Source: Bacteroidia bacterium
GTDB lineage: Bacteria > Bacteroidota > Bacteroidia > SpSt-205
Assembly: GCA_025057135.1 (NCBI GenBank)
Contig: JANWXY010000015.1
Coordinates: 1-34,827 of the forward strand
Direction: 5' to 3'
DNA length: 34,827 nt
The notes under the pieces were generated by a model. The model saw only the letters and a program-made list of their open reading frames with translations. It made no database searches and was not told the origin of the DNA. The translations under genes were made by a program, and so were the position numbers. Of this stretch, positions 16,967 through 25,655 are shown piece after piece. Each line of letters starts with the position of its first letter. Within the stretch, counting starts at the first letter, position 1.

Positions 16967-19084
16967 TTATGCGATTTCTTTTTCACGAACGCCCTTAGAT
17001 TGGGCGATGATTTGCTCCTGAATATGTGGCGGCACGGGTTGATAATGAGAAAACTCCATGACGGCATATGCACGCCCCGAAGAGAGGGTTCTCAACTGGG
17101 TGACATAGCCGAAAAGCTCCTTGAGAGGCACAAGCGCGGTAACAATCTGCATACCGCCGCGCGCCCCCATACCTGTGATTTGGCCTCGGCGACGATTAAG
17201 GTCTCCTACGATCCCCCCCATGTACTCTTCAGGCGTTTCCACCTCCACTTTCATGATGGGCTCTAAAATGATGGGAGAAGCCTTTCTACACCCTTCTCGA
17301 AAAGCATACCGCGCCGCAATCTCAAATGATAAGCTATCCGAGTCCACTTCATGGAAGCCACCATCATATAACCGAGCCCGAATACCCGTAGCTGGATACC
17401 CAGCGATGATACCGTCATTCATTGCTTGCTTGATGCCCTTCTCTACCGCCGGAATAAACTCCCGAGGAATAACACCACCCTTAATCTCGTTGATAAACTC
17501 AAAGTGGCCATTTTCCAGCGGCGAAAACTCAATAACAACATCGGCATATTTACCGCGACCGCCCGTCTGCTTTTTGTATAGCTCCCTGTGAGAGACAACA
17601 GACGTGATAGTCTCACGGTAGGCTACTTGAGGCTCACCTTCATTTACCTCTACCTTGAACTCACGACGGAGACGATCAACTATGATTTCCAAATGTAGCT
17701 CTCCCATGCCTGCGACGATAGTCTGGAGAGATTCCTCATCCACCCAATAGCGGAATGTAGGGTCCTCCTCGGACAGCTTAGAAAGGGCGTTAGAAAGCTT
17801 GTCAGAGTCAGCTTGGGTTTTTGGCTCAACAGCTTTCTGGATGACTGGTTCGGGAAAGGTCATCGCTTCCAGCGCAATAGGATGAGCTTCGTCACAGAGC
17901 GTATCCCCAGTGCGCACTTCGCGAATGCCCACGACAGCCGCAATATCTCCTGCGGAGACCTCCTCAATTAGGTTTTGCTTATTAGCATGCATTTGGATGA
18001 GGCGGCTCACACGCTCTTTCTGGCCTGTACGGGTATTTAGCACATAAGAGCCTGATTTGAGCGTGCCCGAATACACCCGAATGAACGTGAGCTTACCCAC
18101 AAAAGGGTCCGTTATAATCTTGAACGCTAGAGCAGCAAAAGGCGCCTTAGGGTCAACTGGGCGAGTTTCTTCTTCGCCTGTCTTAGGATTTGTTCCACGC
18201 ACTGCTTCTATATCAGTGGGCGATGGAAGAAACGCACAAACGGCATCTAAGAGAGCCTGTACCCCCTTATTCTTGAAGGCTGAACCGGCCAGAACAGGGA
18301 AAAGCTCCATCTTAAGCGTACCGCGCCGCAAAGCCGAGCGAATCTCATCTGGTGTAATAGAGTCGGGGTCAGAGAAATACTTCTCCATCAAAGCATCATC
18401 GTATTCTGCCACAGTCTCCAAGAGAAATCCACGCCACTTTTCTACCTCGGCTGCAAGCTCAGACGGAATAGGCACGACTTGATAAGTCATGCCGTAGTCT
18501 TCTTCATTCCAGATTTTTGCCTCCATTGTAATAAGGTCCACCACTCCCCGAAACTGATCCTCAGCTCCGATAGGCACTTGGATGGGCACGGCTTTAGCAC
18601 CGAGCCTTTCCCGGATTTGCTCTACTACATTGAAAAAGTTTGCCCCTGCACGGTCCATTTTATTGACAAAGCATATTCTCGGCACGCTGTAGCGGTTAGC
18701 CTGGCGCCAGACGGTTTCTGATTGGGGTTGGACACCTGCTACACCACAGAAAACTGCCACTGCCCCATCCAGAACCCGCATGGATCGTTCCACCTCCACG
18801 GTAAAGTCTACGTGTCCAGGGGTATCTATGATATTGACGCGGTACTTTTCGCCCTGCCAGTTCCAGTAAGTAGTCGTTGCAGCGGCGGTAATGGTAATCC
18901 CACGCTCACGCTCCTGAGGCATGTAGTCCATCGTAGCGGTACCCTCATGGACCTCACCGAGCTTATGCGTGAGTCCCGTGTAAAAGAGAATGCGTTCAGT
19001 AGTTGTAGTCTTCCCTGCGTCTATATGCGCTGCGATACCAATGTTTCGGCAGCGAGATAGGGGTATATTCGGGTCTATCGGCAT
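16967..19084 (-). CDS. fusA: Translation elongation factor G
   Basis: EF-G drives translocation and, with RRF, ribosome recycling. The 705-aa GTPase has G1 AHIDAGKTT, the switch region [14 protein letters not shown]3 DTPGH, G4 NKMDR and the G5-like GSAFKNKG. Domain IV is seen in [13 protein letters not shown] and domain V in [20 protein letters not shown]. It is full length. It sits 6 nt after rpsG and 5 nt before rpsJ. ATA encodes 4 of the first 10 Ile residues, which is high for such a heavily expressed gene. Confidence 0.98.
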   Translation of the reverse strand: MPIDPNIPLSRCRNIGIAAHIDAGKTTTTERILFYTGLTHKLGEVHEGTATMDYMPQERERGITITAAATTTYWNWQGEKYRVNIIDTPGHVDFTVEVERSMRVLDGAVAVFCGVAGVQPQSETVWRQANRYSVPRICFVNKMDRAGANFFNVVEQIRERLGAKAVPIQVPIGAEDQFRGVVDLITMEAKIWNEEDYGMTYQVVPIPSELAAEVEKWRGFLLETVAEYDDALMEKYFSDPDSITPDEIRSALRRGTLKMELFPVLAGSAFKNKGVQALLDAVCAFLPSPTDIEAVRGTNPKTGEEETRPVDPKAPFAALAFKIITDPFVGKLTFIRVYSGTLKSGSYVLNTRTGQKERVSRLIQMHANKQNLIEEVSAGDIAAVVGIREVRTGDTLCDEAHPIALEAMTFPEPVIQKAVEPKTQADSDKLSNALSKLSEEDPTFRYWVDEESLQTIVAGMGELHLEIIVDRLRREFKVEVNEGEPQVAYRETITSVVSHRELYKKQTGGRGKYADVVIEFSPLENGHFEFINEIKGGVIPREFIPAVEKGIKQAMNDGIIAGYPATGIRARLYDGGFHEVDSDSLSFEIAARYAFREGCRKASPIILEPIMKVEVETPEEYMGGIVGDLNRRRGQITGMGARGGMQIVTALVPLKELFGYVTQLRTLSSGRAYAVMEFSHYQPVPPHIQEQIIAQSKGVREKEIA

Positions 19085-19090
19085 AATCGT

Positions 19091-19558
19091 TTAGAATCGG
19101 AAGTGAGCGAAAGCTTTGTTAGCCTCTGCCATTTTATGGACTTCGTCGCGCTTTTTTATGGCGGCGCCTTCATTTTTAGAAGCGGCGATGAGCTCTCCTG
19201 CGAGGCGCTCTGCCATTGTTCGTTCGCTGCGTTTCCGCGCCGACTCAATGATCCAACGCATGGCGAGCGACAGTTTGCGCTCGGGACGCGGCTCCATGGG
19301 GATTTGCAGAGTTGCCCCGCCGACACGTCGTGGGCGCACTTCTAAATGCGGCATCGCATTATTCACTGCCGCTTGGAATATCTCCAGAGGATTTTGATTG
19401 GTCTTTTGCGCCACAATCTCTAACGCTCCGTAGAAAATCTTGTAAGCCTTACTCTTCTTACCCTCTAACATGACTTTATTCACGAAGCGAGCTACCAGCT
19501 CACTCTTATACTTCGGGTCAGGGGGGATGACCCGCGGTTCTGGATGTCCTTTTCTCAT
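19091..19558 (-). CDS. rpsG: 30S ribosomal protein S7 (uS7)
   Basis: S7 nucleates the 30S head and lines the E site. The 155-aa protein begins [20 protein letters not shown] and continues [20 protein letters not shown], the family signature. [20 protein letters not shown] and the end [11 protein letters not shown] are also typical. The ATG overlaps the rpsL stop by 4 nt. Just upstream, inside rpsL, is AAAGGAGGT with 5-nt spacing. It is the only strong, well-spaced Shine-Dalgarno match I noticed in the operon. Confidence 0.98.
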   Translation of the reverse strand: MRKGHPEPRVIPPDPKYKSELVARFVNKVMLEGKKSKAYKIFYGALEIVAQKTNQNPLEIFQAAVNNAMPHLEVRPRRVGGATLQIPMEPRPERKLSLAMRWIIESARKRSERTMAERLAGELIAASKNEGAAIKKRDEVHKMAEANKAFAHFRF

Positions 19559-19980
19559 TTTTTACCTCCTTTTTGTGGGGCTCCTTTGCCAGCTGGAGCT
19601 GCAGCTCCCTTCTTGGGTCGCTTAGCCCCGTACAGCGAACGCCCTTGCCGACGCTTATCTACGCCTGCACATTCCAGAGCTCCGCGTACAATATGATAGC
19701 GCACACCCGGTAGGTCCTTCACCCGTCCACCCCGCACGAGAACAACAGAGTGTTCTTGAAGGTTATGCCCTTCCCCTGGAATGTAGGCGATAATCTCGTA
19801 TCCACTTGTCAGACGAACTTTAGCCACTTTCCGAAGAGCAGAGTTAGGCTTTTTCGGAGTGGTAGTATAGACTTTGGTACAGGTTCCACGACGCTGAGGA
19901 CAAGCCACCAACGCTGGGGACTTACTTTTATAGGGCTTGGGCTTGCGCCCATGCCGTATGAGCTGCTGTATCGTAGGCAT
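19555..19980 (-). CDS. rpsL: 30S ribosomal protein S12 (uS12)
   Basis: S12 is the decoding-centre protein. Both functional loops are intact: [20 protein letters not shown], with wild-type lysines at the streptomycin-linked positions, and [15 protein letters not shown], with the Asp that is methylthiolated in many bacteria. The 141-aa length includes a Gly/Lys/Ala-rich tail ([10 protein letters not shown]). It is the first gene of the 33-gene operon. Its ATG lies only 11 nt after a TACCTTTG promoter element, so the mRNA leader is a few nt long. Confidence 0.98.
   Translation of the reverse strand: MPTIQQLIRHGRKPKPYKSKSPALVACPQRRGTCTKVYTTTPKKPNSALRKVAKVRLTSGYEIIAYIPGEGHNLQEHSVVLVRGGRVKDLPGVRYHIVRGALECAGVDKRRQGRSLYGAKRPKKGAAAPAGKGAPQKGGKK
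19564..19572 (-). promoter_or_regulatory. Strong Shine-Dalgarno sequence of rpsG inside rpsL
   Basis: AAAGGAGGT on the minus strand is nearly a full complement of the 16S anti-Shine-Dalgarno and lies 5 nt before the rpsG ATG. It also encodes the K-G-G end of S12, so coincidence is possible. The starts of neighbouring r-protein genes show no such site, in line with the weak use of Shine-Dalgarno pairing in Bacteroidota. Confidence 0.6.
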
Positions 19981-19991
19981 ACGACGGCGGG

Positions 19992-19999
19992 CAAAGGTA
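19992..19999 (-). promoter_or_regulatory. -7 promoter element of the r-protein operon
   Basis: TACCTTTG (followed by C) on the minus strand is an exact TAnnTTTG element. A TTG lies 21 nt upstream, at the right distance for the -33 element, making this the most complete promoter in the window. The G is 11 nt from the rpsL ATG, so the predicted mRNA has a leader of about 5-8 nt. The remaining ~130 bp up to the divergent PAS-PP2C gene shows no other clear signal. Confidence 0.8.
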
Positions 20000-20127
20000 G
20001 AAAATCTTCTTCACATCATACAAGCCCAATACTCTTGAAAGCCTCCATGATGTCCCTTAGAAAGAGGGGATAGGATTTGCGTGAGAGTGGCATCCCCATG
20101 TAAGCCTCAGTTTTTGTTATATACGAC

Positions 20128-21762
20128 ATGCCGAATATCTGGAATCAAATTTGGTCGGCACGCCATAGCGAGAAAACTCAAAGTCAAAGCGATACTTTAT
20201 TCAGCAAAATTGCAAACTCTTTTCCCGCCCCCATTTTCGTCATTGATGGGAAGGAAGACAAGTTTATCTGGATAAGTCCAGGCGCATCTTGGCTTACAGG
20301 TTTATCCACTGATGAGATTGCTCTGATTAGAGCGACAGATTACTTAGAAGCCAAGTTTAGTCCCAAAGACACTCTGCTACAACTCATAAAAGAGCGGATC
20401 AAGCAAGCGGAGGTCAGCCTGAACTACGACGATCATATCAAAACCCTACATATGCTCGGTTACTGGATGGAGCTTGAACCGCACCTTTATGTTCTCATAT
20501 TGCAGGATGTAACCGAGCTCAGGGAGGCTCAAAATGAACTCGCTCAATACTCCGAAGAGCTTCGTCAGCAAGTAGATGCCCTAACAGAGCTCCAAGAGTC
20601 TCTCAAAATCACCAATCAGAAACTTGCCGAAAGTCAAGAGCGACTTCGTCTGTTAGCAGCCGTGGCCTCCTACACAGATAACGCTGTGATCATCACAGAC
20701 GCCCAAGGACGGGCCCTTTGGGTAAATCGCGGCTTTGAGCGCATCTCCGGATATACTTTAGACGATGTACGAGGTAAAATCCCTGGTCACCTTCTACAAG
20801 GACCCGATACTGACAAGGCTACTGTGGCACGCATCCGAGAAAAGCTTCGTCAGAAAACCCCTTTTGTTGAAGAAATACTCAACTACAGCAAAGATGGACG
20901 CCCTTACTGGATCCGACTTTACATAACCCCCCTGACGAATGAACTGAATGAAATAACAAACTTCGTCGCCATAGAGCTGGACATCACAGAAGAAAAAGCC
21001 CGGCTCCAAGCGATGGAACGTCAGTTAGAAGATATTCGTCAAGCTCAGCAGTATGCCGCTCGGATATTCAAGCGGTTTCTTCCCGATATACAAGGATTGC
21101 GGTCTTACTTCAAGGAAGTAGAAATGTGGAATGCGCCCATGCAGGGCCTGGGCGGAGACTTTTACTTTTTTGCCCCTCAAGAGGGACAAGTCATAATCGC
21201 CCTCGGAGATAGCACGGGACATGGCGCTGCCGCCGCCCTGATTAGCGCGTACGCACTTACTTCTCTATGGCGAAGTACCCGAAATCAAGTAAATGACCTA
21301 ATCAGCATGTATCATGACCTGATGGAGGGCATACTGCTTAGCTCGGAGCAGGAGGCATATACGGAGGGGTTTGAGCTCGCGCTCTTACGGTACGACATGA
21401 CTACTTCTCGCTTGGAGTATTTGGGAGCTAAACGACCTCTATGGATATTCCGAGCTGGACAACTGATTGAGCTACGAGGAGCTCGCAGTGATGTGAATGC
21501 CGGTAGCATCCACATGCAGCCAGAGGTCCAGACGCTTCATTTACAGCGCGGCGACAGGCTCTACCTTTTTTCAGACGGCATGACTAGCCAGCTCAATCAA
21601 GAAGGTAAAAAGTTCGGGGCCCAACGCCTGCGGAATTTCCTCCAAGTCAATCAATACCTTTCTATACCAGAGCAGATTGCCTTTCTAAAACAAGCTATTG
21701 AACAGTGGCGAGGAGGGACACCTCAGACTGATGATATCCTGATAGTGGGAATAGAGGCGTAG
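20128..21762 (+). CDS. PAS-PAS-PP2C (SpoIIE-type) sensor phosphatase
   Basis: This 544-aa protein is predicted to dephosphorylate a Ser/Thr-phosphorylated regulator, typically an anti-sigma antagonist. A first PAS domain covers about residues 28-120 (APIFVIDGKEDKFIWISPG). A coiled coil follows at about 125-172, then a second PAS at about 175-290 (ALWVNRGFERISGYTLDDV, then GHLLQGPDTD). The PP2C domain fills 300-544 with metal-binding motifs GGDFYFF, GDSTGHG, FSDGM and QTDDILIV, all acidic residues present. The second PAS resembles LOV but lacks the flavin-binding Cys. No membrane segment is seen. It is divergent from rpsL; no exact TAnnTTTG precedes it. No partner kinase is in the window. Confidence 0.88.
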   Translation: MPNIWNQIWSARHSEKTQSQSDTLFSKIANSFPAPIFVIDGKEDKFIWISPGASWLTGLSTDEIALIRATDYLEAKFSPKDTLLQLIKERIKQAEVSLNYDDHIKTLHMLGYWMELEPHLYVLILQDVTELREAQNELAQYSEELRQQVDALTELQESLKITNQKLAESQERLRLLAAVASYTDNAVIITDAQGRALWVNRGFERISGYTLDDVRGKIPGHLLQGPDTDKATVARIREKLRQKTPFVEEILNYSKDGRPYWIRLYITPLTNELNEITNFVAIELDITEEKARLQAMERQLEDIRQAQQYAARIFKRFLPDIQGLRSYFKEVEMWNAPMQGLGGDFYFFAPQEGQVIIALGDSTGHGAAAALISAYALTSLWRSTRNQVNDLISMYHDLMEGILLSSEQEAYTEGFELALLRYDMTTSRLEYLGAKRPLWIFRAGQLIELRGARSDVNAGSIHMQPEVQTLHLQRGDRLYLFSDGMTSQLNQEGKKFGAQRLRNFLQVNQYLSIPEQIAFLKQAIEQWRGGTPQTDDILIVGIEA

Positions 21763-21908
21763 GAAGTGTGCAAGATACATGCCTTGTGATTACTGGACCA
21801 AAACCTAACAGCCCTTGGACCTTAGCTATAAGGGAATGTAGGGCATAGTTGCTCTGACCTGCGATTTTGAGGCGACGGCAGAGAGCCTCCGAAGCAAGGT
21901 TTGAGGCA

Positions 21909-21916
21909 TATTTTTG
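21909..21916 (+). promoter_or_regulatory. -7 promoter element of the SulP transporter gene
   Basis: TATTTTTG matches TAnnTTTG and its last G lies 6 nt before the ATG at 21923. This predicts an almost leaderless mRNA and supports the ATG over the TTG at 21914, which lies inside the element. The GGAGG between them is too close to the ATG (2 nt) to act as a normal Shine-Dalgarno site. Confidence 0.65.
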
Positions 21917-21922
21917 GAGGAG

Positions 21923-23449
21923 ATGAAGCCTTCTCGTTTTAGCAAGGCTACTTTGCGTCGTTTGATTATACTGCGGCGAGATGCTACGGCCGGCCTGGTA
22001 GTTGCCTTGGTTGCCCTGCCGCTCTGCATCGGGATAGCGATTGCTTCTGACCTTCCACCCTCGGCTGGCTTACTCGGAGGAATTATTGGGGGTCTGGTCG
22101 TACCCATAGTGAGCCGCTCTCCTTTGGGGATTTCGGCACCCGCAGCAGGGCTGATCGTTTTAGTGAGCAATGCCGTCCATGAGCTTAGCCCGAGCGAGTT
22201 TACCCTTAGTGTAGTGATAGCTGGAGCGACTCAGCTCATACTGGGACTTCTACGGGGACACACCATAAGTCATTTCATTCCTACACCTGTGATATATGGC
22301 ATGCTTGCTGGTATCGGTGGGATAGTCCTTCTCAAGCAGGCTCCGCAGGTTCTCGGTGTTATTCAAACTTCTGTATCCGAGGGTCTCACAGCCCCCTTGC
22401 CTTTTGGAAAGGGTACTATATATATCGGCGCAGCCCTGATCGGTCTTTTTAGTTTAGCTGTTTTGATATGCTGGGAGACCTTCCCGCTTCTGAAAAAAAT
22501 AGGTAAATGGCTCCCGGGCCCCTTGATAGCTGTCTTACTGAGTGTGGGATTAGCTTTGGCGTTTTCGGTACTATTTCCGGCGCTGAACCTCCCTGCTTCT
22601 ATGAGTGTCTCTTTACCCGATGGTGGAATGCAGCTTCATTTCGCTCCGCTCAGGTGGGAAAGCAACATTCCTCTGGCATCATTCAAACACGGCGTCCTGA
22701 TAGGAATAGTCGCAGCTGTGGAAACGCTCCTCTCCGCAGAAGCCATCTCCAAGTTAGACCCGCTGGGACGACCAACTCCAAAACGCCGTGAGCTTTTTGC
22801 GCAAGGAGTGGGGAATATCACCGCTGGCCTCATAGGCGCCATGCCGATTGCTCAAGTTATAATCCGCAGCAGTACAGCCATACAAGCGGGGGGATATAGC
22901 CGCTTCACTGCTTTCTTTGACGGATTTTTCTTAAGCATTTTCTCTTTCCTCCTGGCATCTCAGCTGAAATACATTCCCTTGGCAAGCATCGGTGCTGTAC
23001 TCACATTTGTGGGCTATAAACTGATAAGGCCAGCTATTTTCCGACGATTTTATGAAAGGGGCTTCACTAGTCAGTTCCTTCCTTTTATCCTCACGCTTCT
23101 GGGTGTAGTATTTATAGACCTTCTCAGCGGAGTCCTCATGGGATTGGCTCTGAGTGTCTTCATCTCCCTCTGGAAAAGCTACGGTCATAAAAGCCTCCTT
23201 ACTCTGACGGGAGAAAATGATGGCAGATATATCCTCTACATCTCTGGCAACCTAACCTTTTTACACAAAGAGCAGCTCCTCAGACAGCTATCCCGAGTAC
23301 CTCCGCAAGCATACTTGAATATAGACCTGCGGGAGCTGAAGTACGCGGATGCCGATGTAAGCGATATACTCGCAGACTTTCAACGAGAGGCGGCACGCAA
23401 AAAGATCAGTATAACTATCCTACCGCCTCAGCAGAAAACTGACAAATGA
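21923..23449 (+). CDS. SulP/SLC26-family anion transporter with C-terminal STAS domain
   Basis: This inner-membrane transporter (about 508 aa) probably carries bicarbonate or sulfate; the substrate cannot be read from sequence. The family start of the transport core is clear: RRDATAGLVVALVALPLCIG, SDLPPSAGLLGGIIGGLVVP and SPLGISAPAAGLIVLVSNAV, followed by repeated hydrophobic segments up to about residue 415. A STAS domain occupies about 425-505 (LYISGNLTFLHKEQLLRQL, then NIDLRELKYADADVSDIL). The SpoIIAA phospho-Ser position appears replaced (YADADV). The start is set at the second in-frame codon candidate by the promoter. No carbonic anhydrase gene adjoins it. Confidence 0.9.
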   Translation: MKPSRFSKATLRRLIILRRDATAGLVVALVALPLCIGIAIASDLPPSAGLLGGIIGGLVVPIVSRSPLGISAPAAGLIVLVSNAVHELSPSEFTLSVVIAGATQLILGLLRGHTISHFIPTPVIYGMLAGIGGIVLLKQAPQVLGVIQTSVSEGLTAPLPFGKGTIYIGAALIGLFSLAVLICWETFPLLKKIGKWLPGPLIAVLLSVGLALAFSVLFPALNLPASMSVSLPDGGMQLHFAPLRWESNIPLASFKHGVLIGIVAAVETLLSAEAISKLDPLGRPTPKRRELFAQGVGNITAGLIGAMPIAQVIIRSSTAIQAGGYSRFTAFFDGFFLSIFSFLLASQLKYIPLASIGAVLTFVGYKLIRPAIFRRFYERGFTSQFLPFILTLLGVVFIDLLSGVLMGLALSVFISLWKSYGHKSLLTLTGENDGRYILYISGNLTFLHKEQLLRQLSRVPPQAYLNIDLRELKYADADVSDILADFQREAARKKISITILPPQQKTDK

Positions 23450-23558
23450 GAGGCTAATATACCCCCAAGAATCAGCCTACAAGCCCCAAGCAGTCAAACC
23501 GCTACTCAGGCGATCACTATAAAGTTGCGCATTCCGACGGGATACGCAGATTTTCCGC

Positions 23559-23566
23559 TAAGTTTG
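23559..23566 (+). promoter_or_regulatory. -7 promoter element of the ppiD-like gene
   Basis: TAAGTTTG (followed by C) is an exact TAnnTTTG match, with the final G 7 nt before the ATG at 23574. No TTG is found at the expected -33 distance. The rest of the 124-bp spacer after the SulP gene shows no terminator or other element. Confidence 0.65.
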
Positions 23567-23573
23567 CGCTGGC

Positions 23574-25655
23574 ATGGCTGGTGTCATACAAAAAATTCGG
23601 GATAAGGCAGGGTTGGCAGTCTTGCTGATCGGTGTCTCGCTGCTGATTTTCATTTTGACAGACCTGCTCCAGAGCAATGCCTTCATTCGAGAAGCGATAT
23701 GGGGAAGTAGCGATGTAGTGGCTCGTATCGGAAAGATGGAGATTCGGTACGCGGAGTACAATGAGCTATATGAGAGAGCCAAACGAAATCAAGGCGACAT
23801 CAACGACCCTTTTGCAGAAGAGCAGATTCGCAGCGCTGTGTGGCAACAGCTTTTGTCTGACAGACTATATGAACAAGAAGCCGAAATGGCTGGTCTTCAA
23901 GTCTCCAACGCAGAAGTCTATGATATGTTCGTCTCCGACAATCCCCATCCGCTGGTGATGCAAGTTTTTTCTCAAGGAGGACAGACTTATGACAAAGAAC
24001 GAGTGAAACAAATCCTGAGCCAGGCGGAGAGCAATCCCGAGATTGCCCGTCAAGTGCGAGAGTTTGAAGACTATCTCGTCCAGACCCGCCTAAGAGAAAA
24101 GTACGATGCCTTGCTGAAAGCTGCCGCATACGTACCCGTACCCCTGGCCACTTACCAAAATAGCCTGGAAAATACCACTTTGAACTTCTCTTACTTAGCT
24201 GTGAGCTACAGCGCAGTGGCTGACTCGCTATTCAGTGTTTCCGAAGGCGATATAAAGCGATACTACAATGAACACAAGGGGGAATACTTGATTCGGGAGC
24301 CTGAGCGTACCTTGCGTTACGTGGTCATCTTCAAAGAGCCCTCCAAATCCGATAGTGAAGCCGTATTTCAGCGCATTCTGGCTCTAAAAGAACCTTTTGA
24401 GAAGACGAAGGAAGACTCCATTTTCGCTGCGGGAAATAGCGATTTTCCCATAGACTACTCATACAAGCGCTGGCCTGACCTTCCTAATGAACTGCGCGAC
24501 TCTATAAGGTTCGCTGGGCAAGTCATCGGTCCTTACATGACGGATCAAGGATACGCTTTAGCCAAAGTAGATACTATCGTCAAAGACACTCAGCCAGTGT
24601 ATCGCCTGCGCCATATTATGATAGGCAAAGGGCTTGACAGTGTCGCAGCACGCAAACGGGCAGACAGTCTGTACAGAGCCTTGCGTCCTGAGAAGTTTGC
24701 TGAGGCTGCCAATCAGTTTTCCGAAGACTGGCAAACTAAGTTTTCCAGTGGAGAGCTCGGCTGGTATACGGCTACGGGACGGTTTGGCAGTGGATTTTAT
24801 GAGGCTTTATCTAAAGCTCCTGTTGGACGGATTTATGGAGTGATAGCTTCTGACCAAGGCTACCACATCGTAGAAGTCCAGGAAAAAGAAGACAGGAAAG
24901 CCCGTATAGCCGTGATAGTGAAAGAAATCATCCCCAGTAGTCAAACTATATCTCAGTTACGGCAAAAAGCCCAGCAAGTCGCACGCGAGGCGAAAACTAG
25001 CTTAGATGATGCTGCTCAAAAAGTAGGCTTAAGCCCGCGAGTCAGTCCTACCATTCGTCCATCATCCCCCACGATTCCAGCTCTGGCGGGCGCACGAGAA
25101 GTGATTCAATGGGCATTTGAGCATGAAGCCGGCGAAATATCTGGTGTCTTAGAGACCTCTAATGCCTTCGTGATAGCCCAGATATTGTCTGCTGCAGAAC
25201 CGCCTTACCGAAGTTGGGAATCTGTTCGCGACCAAATAGAGCCTAAAGCACGAAATCAACTCAAAGCAGAATACATCCGCCGACGCATAGAAAATCAAAT
25301 CAGCTCCTTAGAACAGGCACGACAGGCTTATGGACCAGGAGCATATGTGAATAAAGCCGAAAATACATTGTACGGCGGCATGGCTGTGCCTGGTATGGGC
25401 ATGGAGCCGAAAGTGCTCGGCGTTGCCGCCGGGCTCCAACCTAATCAGCTCAGCTCAATCATAGAGGGAACTAATGGCGTGTATGTACTTCAGCTTGTGG
25501 AGAAAAAGTCCCCAGACCCCGTCACCGAAGAGGCAGCCCGTTCGTATGCAACTGGTCAGACCAATACCCAAGCTAACCTCCTCAGCGGCCGCTTCATAGA
25601 AGCCCAGAAAGAACGATTGGGTATAGAAGATAGACGGTATCGGTTCGGCTTTTGA
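23574..25655 (+). CDS. PpiD/SurA-like periplasmic peptidyl-prolyl isomerase, membrane-anchored
   Basis: This 693-aa foldase is anchored by one N-terminal helix (about residues 13-31, AGLAVLLIGVSLLIFILTD) preceded by MAGVIQKIRDK, the usual Bacteroidota PpiD start. A SurA-N-like chaperone region follows (EEQIRSAVWQQLLSDRLYEQ). A parvulin domain lies at about 343-442 (YRLRHIMIGKGLDSVAARKR, then SGELGWYTATGRFG and DQGYHIVEVQEKED). A second, poorly conserved rotamase-like region is possible near 500-640. It probably helps outer-membrane and secreted proteins fold after Sec export. The next gene's TTG overlaps its stop. Confidence 0.87.
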   Translation: MAGVIQKIRDKAGLAVLLIGVSLLIFILTDLLQSNAFIREAIWGSSDVVARIGKMEIRYAEYNELYERAKRNQGDINDPFAEEQIRSAVWQQLLSDRLYEQEAEMAGLQVSNAEVYDMFVSDNPHPLVMQVFSQGGQTYDKERVKQILSQAESNPEIARQVREFEDYLVQTRLREKYDALLKAAAYVPVPLATYQNSLENTTLNFSYLAVSYSAVADSLFSVSEGDIKRYYNEHKGEYLIREPERTLRYVVIFKEPSKSDSEAVFQRILALKEPFEKTKEDSIFAAGNSDFPIDYSYKRWPDLPNELRDSIRFAGQVIGPYMTDQGYALAKVDTIVKDTQPVYRLRHIMIGKGLDSVAARKRADSLYRALRPEKFAEAANQFSEDWQTKFSSGELGWYTATGRFGSGFYEALSKAPVGRIYGVIASDQGYHIVEVQEKEDRKARIAVIVKEIIPSSQTISQLRQKAQQVAREAKTSLDDAAQKVGLSPRVSPTIRPSSPTIPALAGAREVIQWAFEHEAGEISGVLETSNAFVIAQILSAAEPPYRSWESVRDQIEPKARNQLKAEYIRRRIENQISSLEQARQAYGPGAYVNKAENTLYGGMAVPGMGMEPKVLGVAAGLQPNQLSSIIEGTNGVYVLQLVEKKSPDPVTEEAARSYATGQTNTQANLLSGRFIEAQKERLGIEDRRYRFGF

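Noticed and set aside
17121-17591. 156-aa plus-strand ORF antisense to fusA
   Set aside because: Shadow of fusA: no motif, and Arg/Ser/Pro-rich composition typical of a reverse-frame artefact.
20071-20080. TAGGATTTGC as the promoter of the first PAS-PP2C gene
   Set aside because: Spacing is TA-N3-TTTG rather than TA-N2-TTTG, it lies 48 nt from the ATG and has no -33 TTG at the right distance; left as unsupported.
21870-21905. GAGGC...GCCTC inverted repeat upstream of the SulP gene as terminator or riboswitch
   Set aside because: Only a 5-bp stem with an 11-nt loop, no T tract, and no conserved riboswitch core.
21914-21922. GGAGG as Shine-Dalgarno for the SulP gene
   Set aside because: Only 2 nt from the ATG; the TAnnTTTG element overlapping it predicts it would be at or upstream of the mRNA 5' end.
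21826-22170. 114-aa minus-strand ORF over the SulP start
   Set aside because: Overlaps the SulP promoter and coding start; low-complexity composition, no homology features.
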